From Streptomyces sp. NBC_00273 (GTDB taxonomy: Bacteria > Actinomycetota > Actinomycetes > Streptomycetales > Streptomycetaceae): DNA of 64,000 nt. Position 1 is the first letter of the stretch, and each line of letters starts with the position of its first letter. The notes beneath the pieces are model-generated. The model was not told the DNA's origin and did no database searches. It saw only the letters and a list, made by a program, of their open reading frames with translations. The stretch lies in NCBI RefSeq assembly GCF_036178145.1, contig NZ_CP108067.1, positions 5,518,001-5,582,000 on the forward strand. The letters run 5' to 3'. Of this stretch, positions 24,209-32,982 are shown piece by piece. The translations under genes were made by a program, and so were the position numbers.

Positions 24209-25483
24209 ATGGCTGCACAGACTGTCGCCACCTCTGTTGATCTCGGACCCGCCACCGGCCTTTCCTGTCGCGAGTGCGGTACCCGTTTCGAGCTCGGCCC
24301 CATCTTCGCGTGCGCCGAGTGCTTCGGACCGCTGGAAGTCGCCTACGACCTGCCGACCGGCGACCCCGAGGCCCTGCGCGCCGCGATCGAGGCCGGCCCG
24401 GGCAACATCTGGCGCTACGCGCCGCTGCTGCCCGTCCCCGCGAACGTGGCCGACAAGCCCAGCCTGAACCCCGGCTTCACCAAGCTCGTGGACGCGGCCA
24501 ACCTGGCCAAGGAACTGGGCATCACCGGCAAGCTGTACGTCAAGGACGACTCCGGCAACCCGACGCACTCCTTCAAGGACCGCGTCGTGGCCATCGCCGT
24601 CGAGGCCGCCCGCGCCTTCGGCTTCACCACCCTGTCCTGCTCCTCCACCGGCAACCTGGCCGGCGCCGTCGGCGCCGCGGCCGCCCGGGCCGGCTTCCGC
24701 TCCTGCGTGTTCATCCCGCACGACCTGGAGCAGGGCAAGGTCGTCATGGCCGGTGTGTACGGCGGCGACCTGGTCGGCATCGAGGGCAACTACGACGACG
24801 TCAACCGCTTCTGCTCCGAGCTCATCGGCGACCCGCTGGGCGAGGGCTGGGGCTTCGTCAACGTCAACCTGCGTCCTTACTACGGCGAGGGCTCCAAGAC
24901 GCTGGCGTACGAGATCTGCGAGCAGCTCGGCTGGCAGCTGCCCGACCAGATCGTGATCCCGATCGCGTCCGGCTCGCAGCTGACGAAGATCGACAAGGGT
25001 CTGCAGGAGCTCATCAAGCTCGGCCTCGTCGAGGACAAGCCGTACAAGATCTTCGGTGCGCAGGCCGAGGGCTGCTCCCCGGTGTCGACCGCCTTCAAGG
25101 CCGGTCACGACGTGGTCCGCCCGCAGAAGCCGAACACCATCGCCAAGTCGCTGGCCATCGGCAACCCGGCGGACGGCCCGTACGTCCTGGACATCGCCCG
25201 CCGCACCGGCGGTTTCGTCGAGGACGTCACCGACGAGCAGGTCGTCGAAGCCATCAAGATCCTCGCGCAGACCGAGGGCATCTTCGCCGAGACCGCGGGC
25301 GGCGTGACCGTCGGCGTGACGAAGAAGCTCATCGACAACGGGCAGCTCGACCCGACGCTGACCACCGTCGTCCTCAACACCGGTGACGGCCTCAAGACCC
25401 TGGAGGCGGTGGCCGCGGACAGCGGGCAGACCGCCACCATCCGCCCGAGCCTGGACGCGTTCCGCGCCGCCGGCCTCGCCTGA
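24209..25483 (+). CDS. thrC: Threonine synthase
   Basis: A 424-residue PLP enzyme that converts O-phosphohomoserine to threonine. An N-terminal Cys pair motif (CRECGTRFELGPIFACAECFG) precedes the PLP-binding Lys in HSFKDRVV (about residues 124-131) and the phosphate loop CSSTGNLAGAVGAAAARAG. ATG 24209 was chosen because it follows the riboswitch and an AAAGGG at 10 nt. The ATG at 24161 lies within the aptamer. A MoaD-like gene follows 36 bp downstream in the same operon. Confidence 0.95.
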   Translation: MAAQTVATSVDLGPATGLSCRECGTRFELGPIFACAECFGPLEVAYDLPTGDPEALRAAIEAGPGNIWRYAPLLPVPANVADKPSLNPGFTKLVDAANLAKELGITGKLYVKDDSGNPTHSFKDRVVAIAVEAARAFGFTTLSCSSTGNLAGAVGAAAARAGFRSCVFIPHDLEQGKVVMAGVYGGDLVGIEGNYDDVNRFCSELIGDPLGEGWGFVNVNLRPYYGEGSKTLAYEICEQLGWQLPDQIVIPIASGSQLTKIDKGLQELIKLGLVEDKPYKIFGAQAEGCSPVSTAFKAGHDVVRPQKPNTIAKSLAIGNPADGPYVLDIARRTGGFVEDVTDEQVVEAIKILAQTEGIFAETAGGVTVGVTKKLIDNGQLDPTLTTVVLNTGDGLKTLEAVAADSGQTATIRPSLDAFRAAGLA

Positions 25484-25519
25484 TCTTCTCCCTTCTGCAC
25501 CCGGAAAGGCAGTAGCGCC

Positions 25520-25798
25520 ATGAGCGTCAACGTCCGCATCCCCACCATCCTGCGCACCTACACCGGCGGCGTCGCCGAGGTCCCGGCCGAGGGTGCGACC
25601 CTCGCCGAGGTCATCGAGTCCCTGGAGAAGAACCACCCGGGCATCGCCGCGCGCGTCCTGGACGACCAGGGCAAGCTGCGCCGCTTCGTGAACGTCTACG
25701 TCAACGACGACGACGTGCGCTTCGAGGGCGGGCTGCAGGCGGCGACGCCGGACGGCGCCGGCGTCTCGATCATCCCGGCCGTCGCCGGCGGTTGCTGA
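25520..25798 (+). CDS. MoaD/ThiS-family sulfur-carrier protein (CysO-like) ending in GGC
   Basis: A 92-residue ubiquitin-fold protein: VRIPTILRTYTGGVAEV, LAEVIESLEKNHPGIAARVL, FVNVYVNDDDVRF and the C-terminus IIPAVAGGC. CysO of Mycobacterium carries sulfide as a C-terminal thiocarboxylate for cysteine synthesis. Here the diglycine is masked by an extra Cys, so a Mec+/JAMM-type protease would have to cut it first. It follows thrC by 36 bp, and sits before a strong terminator. Sulfur-related control fits the SAM riboswitch ahead of the operon. Confidence 0.88.
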   Translation: MSVNVRIPTILRTYTGGVAEVPAEGATLAEVIESLEKNHPGIAARVLDDQGKLRRFVNVYVNDDDVRFEGGLQAATPDGAGVSIIPAVAGGC

Positions 25799-25823
25799 TC
25801 CCCCGGATCTCCACCGCGTCTTC

Positions 25824-25846
25824 CCCGTCACCGCTCCGGTGACGGG
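25824..25846 (+). terminator. Hairpin downstream of thrC operon
   Basis: CCCGTCACC and GGTGACGGG form a 9-bp stem with a GCTCC loop, 25 bp after the MoaD-like stop. It may add to the stronger hairpin just downstream. Confidence 0.65.
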
Positions 25847-25856
25847 CGCAAAACGA

Positions 25857-25891
25857 AATTGCCCCCTCCGCTAAAAGCGGAGGGGGCAATT
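25857..25891 (+). terminator. Strong intrinsic terminator of the thrC operon
   Basis: AATTGCCCCCTCCGCT pairs perfectly with AGCGGAGGGGGCAATT over an AAA loop, a 16-bp stem with AT-rich ends on both sides, so it could work in either direction. Confidence 0.93.
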
Positions 25892-26224
25892 CTGCTTGAT
25901 TGGGCACGGTAGGGTTGGGGAAGTCCCCTCCGCTGTTCTTGCCCCCTGCATATGAACGGGCCGCGCAAGGGTCGACATCGGGCCAACATGCGAGTGCGCT
26001 ATGGGGCTTTGGCGAGATATGTCGGGCCCGAGTTGCCCGGGAGTATGGCAACTTTTCACTCTATTTCAATGTTTCTCGGTGTCCAGAATTCTCATCGGAT
26101 TGACCTGTTGCAGACAGCATCCGCGCAGATACATTCAGCCTCGGTCGAAGCGTTCCGACGCAAGTTCTGACCCGGGATCGTGAAGTGCGTTCCTGCGCAA
26201 GGGCCAGTAATAGGGGAGTTAGGC
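25892..26224. other. Leader region of the cold-shock gene
   Basis: A 333-bp gap that is less GC-rich than its neighbours, with AT-rich patches (GGCAACTTTTCACTC, CTATTTCAATG). Long untranslated leaders are usual for csp genes. Small open frames here lack ribosome sites and family features, so I call no gene. Confidence 0.55.
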
Positions 26225-26431
26225 ATGGCTCAGGGCACCGTCAAGTGGTTCAACGCGGAGAAGGGCTACGGCTTCATCGCGGTCGACGGTGGTGCGGATG
26301 TGTTCGTCCACTACAGCGCCATCCAGATGGACGGGTACCGCACCCTTGAAGAGGGTCAGCGGGTCGAGTTCGAGATCTCGCAGGGCCAGAAGGGTCCGCA
26401 GGCGGACATGGTCAAGCTCGCACTCGGCTAG
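26225..26431 (+). CDS. Cold-shock domain protein
   Basis: A 68-residue CspA-type OB-fold protein with [18 protein letters not shown] (RNP1), VFVHYSAIQ (RNP2) and the C-terminal ADMVKLALG. It binds single-stranded RNA or DNA and acts as an RNA chaperone. Position next to groEL matches scoF4 of S. coelicolor (from memory). GGGGAG precedes the ATG by 7 nt. It is monocistronic, being followed by a strong hairpin. Confidence 0.95.
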   Translation: MAQGTVKWFNAEKGYGFIAVDGGADVFVHYSAIQMDGYRTLEEGQRVEFEISQGQKGPQADMVKLALG

Positions 26432-26483
26432 TCCTGGAGCGATCGACCACCGACGCACGGTCTTCAGCGAAGACCTGGAACAC

Positions 26484-26526
26484 CACGAGGGGCCCACATC
26501 CTGGACACGGGATGGGGCCCCTCGTG
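26484..26526 (+). terminator. Terminator after the cold-shock gene
   Basis: CACGAGGGGCCC pairs with GGGCCCCTCGTG (12 bp), extended inwards by ATCC/GGAT. It lies between csp and the CIRCE-controlled groEL promoter. Confidence 0.88.
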
Positions 26527-26563
26527 CGTGTGCCCGGTAGTAGCCGGGCATCACTCGAAGCCG

Positions 26564-26590
26564 CTTGCACTCGAGGGGGTCGAGTGCTAA
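26564..26590. promoter_or_regulatory. CIRCE operator 1 of groEL
   Basis: CTTGCACTC-N9-GAGTGCTAA, the HrcA-binding inverted repeat with one left-arm mismatch from TTAGCACTC. It represses groEL until heat shock. Confidence 0.92.
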
Positions 26591-26599
26591 TCATTGGCG

Positions 26600-26626
26600 T
26601 TAGCACTCTCTGGTTGAGAGTGCTAC
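26600..26626. promoter_or_regulatory. CIRCE operator 2 of groEL
   Basis: TTAGCACTC-N9-GAGTGCTAC, one mismatch from the consensus. Its start is 36 bp after the first, so two HrcA dimers may bind side by side. Confidence 0.93.
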
Positions 26627-26629
26627 TGA

Positions 26630-28378
<1,749 letters not shown>

Positions 28379-28420
28379 TCGACCCCGGCTCCGGCCACGG
28401 TTGATCGGCTGTTCTCGAAC

Positions 28421-28452
28421 GAGGGCGGCACCCCCACGGGGGTGCCGCCCTC
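28421..28452 (+). terminator. Terminator after groEL
   Basis: GAGGGCGGCACCCCC pairs with GGGGGTGCCGCCCTC around AC, about 15 bp of stem (14 once the loop is allowed for). Confidence 0.92.
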
Positions 28453-28473
28453 GGGCGTTTCCCGGACGGGGTC

Positions 28474-28620
28474 TCAGGCGGCGGGGTGTGCGATGAAGGT
28501 GACTTCTTCGCGGTCCTCGTCGAGGGCGATGGTCAGACCCGCGTCCAAGGCGTGCGCGAGGCGGCGCAGCAGCGGCAGCGTGGGCACCGAGTGTTTCGAA
28601 CGTTGGCGGCGACAGAGTCC
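28474..28620 (-). pseudogene. C-terminal remnant of an XRE-type HTH regulator
   Basis: Read on the minus strand, this gives RQRSKHSVPTLPLLRRLAHA, then LDAGLTIALDEDREEVTFIA and HPAA before a stop. The S-V-P-T-L-P-L-L-R-R-L-A motif is the end of the Cro/C1-type HTH seen in stand-alone XRE regulators. An in-frame TAG lies immediately upstream at about 28618-28620, and there is no start or first HTH helices, so only the last third survives. The rest of the 320-bp gap between groEL and trpF is non-coding. Confidence 0.55.
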
Positions 28621-28772
28621 CTATGGGTGTGGCCCGCTCGGTCACCGTCGTCCTCCGGGGCGTGCTGTGCCGTGGGTGTGCGCCTCGTTCCAGGCTAGCG
28701 ACGGCGGGGCCGCCGTGCCCGGCCTATGGGACGTGCCACCCGTGGGTGCGGCGGGTTTGGTTGACTGGTCGC

Positions 28773-29372
28773 ATGAGCGATCTCTTCGTCAAGATCTGCG
28801 GGCTCAGGACCGCGCACGACGTCGACGTGGCCGTGGCCGCCGGGGCGGACGCCGTCGGGTTCGTCTTCGCGCCCGGGAGTCCGCGGACCGTGGACGCCGC
28901 CACCGCGCGGGAGCTCGCCGCGCGCGTGCCGGAGCGCGTGCTCACCGTCGGGGTGTTCCGGGGGCAGCCGGTGGCGGAGGTGCGCCGGTTCGCCGAAGAG
29001 AGCGGTGTGCGGGGCGTGCAGCTGCACGGCGAGGAGGGGCCCGAGGACTTCGCGGCGCTGCGCGCCGAGGGCCGGACCCTGCTGCGGGCCACCGCGGAGC
29101 ACGTGAAGCGCTGCGGCGAGTACGGCGAGGACCTGCTGTTGCTGGACGCGCCCGACCCGGGCTCCGGGAAGCCGTGGAACTGGGGCGCGGCGGACTTCAC
29201 CGCGCCCGAGGGGCACTGGCTGCTCGCGGGCGGGCTGAACCCGGGCAACGTGCGGGAGGCGCTCGCGGCCACCGGGGCGTGGGGCGTGGACGTGTCCAGC
29301 GGGGTGGAGCGGGAGCGCGGCGTGAAGGACCCCGGGCTGATCCGCGCCTTCATCGACGCGGCCCGCGCCTAG
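28773..29372 (+). CDS. trpF: Phosphoribosylanthranilate isomerase (stand-alone TrpF)
   Basis: A 199-residue TIM barrel. The catalytic Cys is in VKICGLR (residue about 8), the catalytic Asp in DLLLLDAPDPG, and the phosphate-binding loops are LAGGLNPGNV and GVDVSSGVERERGVKD. It isomerises PRA to CdRP in tryptophan synthesis. Streptomycetes normally use the bifunctional PriA for both TrpF and HisA, so a separate trpF away from trp genes is unusual and probably acquired. Start ATG 28773. Confidence 0.93.
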   Translation: MSDLFVKICGLRTAHDVDVAVAAGADAVGFVFAPGSPRTVDAATARELAARVPERVLTVGVFRGQPVAEVRRFAEESGVRGVQLHGEEGPEDFAALRAEGRTLLRATAEHVKRCGEYGEDLLLLDAPDPGSGKPWNWGAADFTAPEGHWLLAGGLNPGNVREALAATGAWGVDVSSGVERERGVKDPGLIRAFIDAARA

Positions 29373-29374
29373 TT

Positions 29375-29433
29375 TTCTGTAGCGATCGTTACGAAACTCG
29401 TGCTACGTTCATTCTGTAGTGATCATTAAGAAA
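29375..29433. promoter_or_regulatory. Twin operator sites upstream of the SDR gene
   Basis: Two 22-bp near-copies, TTCTGTAGCGATCGTTACGA (29375-) and TTCTGTAGTGATCATTAAGA (29412-), 37 bp apart. Each holds an almost palindromic TAGYGATCRTTA core. This resembles TetR-type operators; spacing of 37 bp puts both sites on about the same DNA face only if twisted slightly. No regulator gene is adjacent. Confidence 0.65.
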
Positions 29434-29449
29434 ATGAGGGGGATCCACC

Positions 29450-30190
29450 ATGAGTAAGAACGCGCTGGTCACGGGCGGCAGCAGGGGCATCGGACGGGCC
29501 GTCGCCGAGCGGCTCGCCGCCGACGGCGCCACGGTCGTGCTCACGTACGCGAGCGACGAGGCGGCCGCCCGCGAGACCGTCGAGCGGATCGCGAAGGACG
29601 GCGGCCGGGCCTTCGCCCTCCAGTCGGAGCTCGGCAGCCCCGGCTCCGCCGCCGCGCTCTGGGCGGCGTACGACGCGCTGGGGCTGGACGGGGTCGACAT
29701 CATCGTCAACAACGCGGGCATCGGACTGCCCATTCCACTGGGCGAGATCACCGAGCAGGACTTCGACCGGGTCTTCGCGGTGAACGTCCGGGCGCCGTTC
29801 TTCGTCGTCCAGGAGGCCCTCGGGCGGCTGCGCGACGGGGGCCGGATCATCAACGTCTCCAGTGGCGCCGCCCGCATCGCGATGCCCGAGATCCTCGCTT
29901 ACGGGGCCACCAAGGGCGCACTCGACACCCTGACCCTGAACCTCGCCAAGGCCCTCGGCCCGCGCGGGATCACCGTGAACTCGGTCGCCCCCGGCATCGT
30001 CGACACCGACGTCAACGCCGGCTGGCTGCGCGGCAACGCCGAGGCCGAGGCGCACGCCGCCTCCCTCTCCGCGCTCGGCCGGGTCGGCCGCCCCGACGAC
30101 ATCGCGGACGTCGTCGGTTTCCTCGCCTCCGACGCCGCGCGCTGGGTGACCGGGCGTGTGGTCGACGCCACCGGAGGCTCCGCGCTCTGA
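29450..30190 (+). CDS. SDR-family NAD(P)-dependent oxidoreductase
   Basis: A 246-residue classical short-chain dehydrogenase. It has TGGSRGIG (cofactor glycine motif, residues 9-16), NNAGIG, the catalytic Ser in NVSSGAAR and Y-x-x-x-K in YGATKGALDT. ITVNSVAPGIVDTD and WVTGRVVDATGGSAL complete the family pattern. Substrate is unknown; FabG-like and stress-inducible quinone/aldehyde reductases look alike. GAGGGGG precedes the ATG. Expression is probably controlled by a TetR-type repressor through the twin sites at 29375-29433. Confidence 0.92.
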   Translation: MSKNALVTGGSRGIGRAVAERLAADGATVVLTYASDEAAARETVERIAKDGGRAFALQSELGSPGSAAALWAAYDALGLDGVDIIVNNAGIGLPIPLGEITEQDFDRVFAVNVRAPFFVVQEALGRLRDGGRIINVSSGAARIAMPEILAYGATKGALDTLTLNLAKALGPRGITVNSVAPGIVDTDVNAGWLRGNAEAEAHAASLSALGRVGRPDDIADVVGFLASDAARWVTGRVVDATGGSAL

Positions 30191-30228
30191 GCCGAAGGCA
30201 CCCGGTTAGGCTGCGGCCGAGGGGGATC

Positions 30229-31659
30229 ATGGAAATGGAACGACTGCCGCGCGTGCGGTTCTTGGGGCACCTCGCGTGCGCTGCCGCAGCAGCGTTCGCG
30301 GCGCTGGCGGCCCTTTACCTGGTCCTCCTGGCGAAGCTGGTGGTCGCCGACGCCCCCGTCCGCGTGTGCGGGATCGACAGCTGCCCGCGCGGCACGGGCA
30401 CCCTCGCGCTCCTCGCCCCGCTGTGCGCCGCCGCCGCGTGGCTGCTGTGGCGCATGCCGAGGAAGCGCGGCCACGGCCGCGCCCCGGTGCACGTCCGCGT
30501 GATCGCCGTCTGCGTGGCGCTGGCCGCGCTGGGGCCCGGCTGGTCGGGCTTCGAGTGGATGCGCGGCCCGCAGTTGGACCTGTCCGGGTGGCAGGCGCCG
30601 GTGCATCCGGCGGCGGCCCCGGTCGGCGTCTGGGCGCCCGCGCCCGGACGGCTCGTACGGGCCCGCACGGACGGGCTCGTCTCCTACGACGGGGAGGGCC
30701 GCAAGGGCTGGCGGCTGCCCGCCCCGGAGCGCACGCCGCTCTGCGCGCTCAGCCGGACGATCCCGTCGGGCATCGGCCTCCTCGCGTACGGGGAGAGCGC
30801 GGGCACGTGCGGCTCGCAGGTCGTCGCCGTGGACCTGGCCGCGGGCCTGGTCCGCTGGACCAGAGACACCGGCCGGGCCCTGGTGGCCGCGGCGGGACCG
30901 AGCGCCGTCGTGGCGGACCGGGACACGGTGACCGGCCTCGACCTGCGCGGCGGCCAGGAGCTCTGGCGGGTCCCGGTCCCGGCCGACTGCACGGTGAAGG
31001 CCGTCGACGGTTCGGAGCAACGCGCCCTGTACGTGGAGGAGTGCGGCGACGCCGCCCGGATCACGGCCGTCGACGCCCGTACGGGTACCCGCGCCTGGCA
31101 GACCGCGCTGCCGACGGCGAGCCGGCTGCGCGAGGTACGGGTGCTGTCCGCCGTTCCGCCGGTCCTGCACGTCACGGAGACTGCGGAACGGGGCATCGAT
31201 GCGGTGCTCCTGCTCGACGACACGGGCCGCGTGCGGGGCTCCGTCCCCGCCTCGGGTCCGGACGGGGACCTGTTGTCCGAGCCGTCCCCGGTGCTGACCG
31301 GAGATCTGCTGGTCACCCCGGTGAAGCAGGAGAAGGGGAACGGCGTGTCCGCCTACTCCCTGACCGACGGCCGACGCCTGTGGCACGCGGGCGTCGGCGA
31401 CGACGAGGTCCGCGGGCTGGCCCCGACCGGCCCGGGCGAGGTCGGCGTGGTGACGTCCGACCGCTGGCGGACGTACCTCACCCACCGCGGCCTGGGCGAC
31501 GGCCGGCGCCGGGCGGAGCCCACGGTCCTGCGCGACCTGCCCCTGGGCGAGCGGTTCGCGTTCTACCCCGGGCCGCCCGGCTCGTACGTCTTCGTCAACC
31601 TGGACCGCAAGGGCCTGCTGCCGCCGGTCTTCGACGTCGACCCGGTCTTCGGCTGGTGA
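30229..31659 (+). CDS. Membrane-anchored PQQ-like beta-propeller protein
   Basis: A 476-residue protein with three hydrophobic segments in residues about 12-40, 60-74 and 88-103, then a long exported or cytoplasmic propeller domain. Repeats of the PQQ type are visible: LVSYDGEGRKGWRLP, VVAVDLAAGLVRWTRDTG, VTGLDLRGGQELWRVP, ITAVDARTGTRAWQTALP and VSAYSLTDGRRLWHAG. Each W-containing blade edge is the usual signature, but PQQ-binding residues cannot be confirmed. Four Cys in the domain may form disulfides outside the cell. No function is known; it lies in a run of lineage-specific exported proteins. Confidence 0.78.
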   Translation: MEMERLPRVRFLGHLACAAAAAFAALAALYLVLLAKLVVADAPVRVCGIDSCPRGTGTLALLAPLCAAAAWLLWRMPRKRGHGRAPVHVRVIAVCVALAALGPGWSGFEWMRGPQLDLSGWQAPVHPAAAPVGVWAPAPGRLVRARTDGLVSYDGEGRKGWRLPAPERTPLCALSRTIPSGIGLLAYGESAGTCGSQVVAVDLAAGLVRWTRDTGRALVAAAGPSAVVADRDTVTGLDLRGGQELWRVPVPADCTVKAVDGSEQRALYVEECGDAARITAVDARTGTRAWQTALPTASRLREVRVLSAVPPVLHVTETAERGIDAVLLLDDTGRVRGSVPASGPDGDLLSEPSPVLTGDLLVTPVKQEKGNGVSAYSLTDGRRLWHAGVGDDEVRGLAPTGPGEVGVVTSDRWRTYLTHRGLGDGRRRAEPTVLRDLPLGERFAFYPGPPGSYVFVNLDRKGLLPPVFDVDPVFGW

Positions 31660-31693
31660 CGGCGAGTTCGGTGAGTTCGGCGCGGTCGCGGGG

Positions 31694-32236
31694 TCAGAAC
31701 CTCTCGACCTCCTTGCCCGTCGGGACCTCGTAGCAGCCGGAGACGACGGTCAGGCTCAGCTTCGGCGGGTCGTTCCGCTTCATCCGTACGACGCTGACGC
31801 CGTACTCCTTCGCGCCGTCGTCGGCGGTGAGGCTGAGGTTCTGGTTCCGGCTGGTGTCGGGTCCGTACCGGACGACCTTCCAGCCGTGCTCGGGGAGTGC
31901 GGCCCTGAGCCGTTCCATCGCCTCGTCGAGCCGGTCGTTCGAGGCGGGGTAGAAGCTCCACGGGTGCGAGACCCGGAAGTACCTCGCCGGGTCCTTGCCC
32001 GGGCACTCCGTGATCCCGGGAAGTCCTTCGGACGGCTTCCCCTCGACTCCGGTCAGCCCGCGGAGCTCGGCCGACACCTTCTCCACCGCGTCGGCGGCGT
32101 CGCGCGAGGTGCTGGTGCCCACGAGGGGCACCCCGTCCGCGTCGGCGGAGTCGCCCAGGCCGCATCCGCCGAGGGCGGTGGGGGCCGTGAGGGCGAGGAG
32201 TACGAGGAGCACCGGAGCGCCCTGCTTGGTCTTCAC
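31694..32236 (-). CDS. Putative lipoprotein of unknown function
   Basis: A 180-residue protein with a signal peptide ending in lipobox ALGGC (Cys near residue 25). The mature part has two further Cys (ITECPGKD, VSGCYEVP), probably a disulfide, and a repeated pattern of beta strands (HGWKVVRYGP, YGVSVVRMKRNDPPKLSLTVV). No domain was recognised. GTG 32236 was chosen for GGAG 8 nt upstream; an open frame continues further back without a signal sequence. It converges on the propeller gene, ending 34 bp after its stop. Confidence 0.75.
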   Translation of the reverse strand: MKTKQGAPVLLVLLALTAPTALGGCGLGDSADADGVPLVGTSTSRDAADAVEKVSAELRGLTGVEGKPSEGLPGITECPGKDPARYFRVSHPWSFYPASNDRLDEAMERLRAALPEHGWKVVRYGPDTSRNQNLSLTADDGAKEYGVSVVRMKRNDPPKLSLTVVSGCYEVPTGKEVERF

Positions 32237-32309
32237 TTCGGGGTCTCCGTCGTCGGTCGGCCGTCCGGGCAGGGGGCCTGACCGCAGGCGCGGCCGCACG
32301 GTCACACGG

Positions 32310-32699
32310 TCACACGTCTGAGAACCCCCACCCCCAGTATTGGCCGTGGCCGAAGGCGCCGTCGCCGTCGCCGTCACCGGTGGCCCGGCCGTCCTCCTCG
32401 ACGGCCTCGACGTCGTGCATCTCGCGCAGGGCATCGACCTGTTCGGGGCTCAGTCGGGCGGAGAAGCCGTGCAGGACGGTGCGGTAGACGTGCACCGGGG
32501 TGGCGCCGACCCGGTCCGCCACCTCGGCCGGATCGCTGTCCTCCCGCACGGTGACGATGTACGTGGCGTGGTCGGCGGCGGGGGCCGTGTGCGGTACGGG
32601 TTCCCGCACGTCGGCGGTGGCCGCGGCGACGGGCAGGGCGGCGACGGCGGCCAGTACGGCGACGGCCACTGGCAGGGCTCGGCTCAGGCGGATGCGCAT
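32310..32699 (-). CDS. Stand-alone secreted inhibitor I9 protein
   Basis: A 129-residue secreted protein. A signal peptide (cleavage near AAATA) precedes an I9 domain: TYIVTVREDSDPAEVADRVG, VYRTVLHGFSARLSPEQVD and DVEAVEEDGRAT. I9 domains are the propeptides and chaperones of S8 subtilases, but no protease domain follows here; the tail is a short Gly/Asp stretch ending WGWGFSDV. A free I9 protein can inhibit subtilisins in trans. It is divergent from the S8 protease at 32983, with that enzyme's own propeptide sharing the GFx-LxPxQL pattern. Confidence 0.8.
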   Translation of the reverse strand: MRIRLSRALPVAVAVLAAVAALPVAAATADVREPVPHTAPAADHATYIVTVREDSDPAEVADRVGATPVHVYRTVLHGFSARLSPEQVDALREMHDVEAVEEDGRATGDGDGDGAFGHGQYWGWGFSDV

Positions 32700-32982
32700 G
32701 GCCCGAGGCCATCACGGGCGGCGGGACCGGTCAACGACGCCGGTGGGTGTGGCGGGGGCACGGGCGGCGCACCGGCCGTGCGCTCCCTGGTCCGGGGGCG
32801 GGCCGTACGGGTGATCTGGCCGCGTCGACGCGCACACCCGACGGGCAACCAGGTGAGCCGGTGATTCAACCCGCCGAGAGGTGGCACCGATGGAGCAGAG
32901 GGCCGCCCCCGCAGGAGCACCCGGTGCCGTGAGGGCGGCGGCTCACCCGTGCCTTCCCTCCACCCGTCAGGGAGTTCCTTCC

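Noticed and set aside
26001..26183. Small open frames in the cold-shock leader
   Set aside because: No ribosome sites or family features, and the region fits a long csp untranslated leader.
32890..32982. Longer N-terminus of protease 1 from ATG 32890 (in frame)
   Set aside because: It would put about 31 residues ahead of a clear signal peptide, lacks a ribosome site, and the paralogue has no in-frame equivalent.
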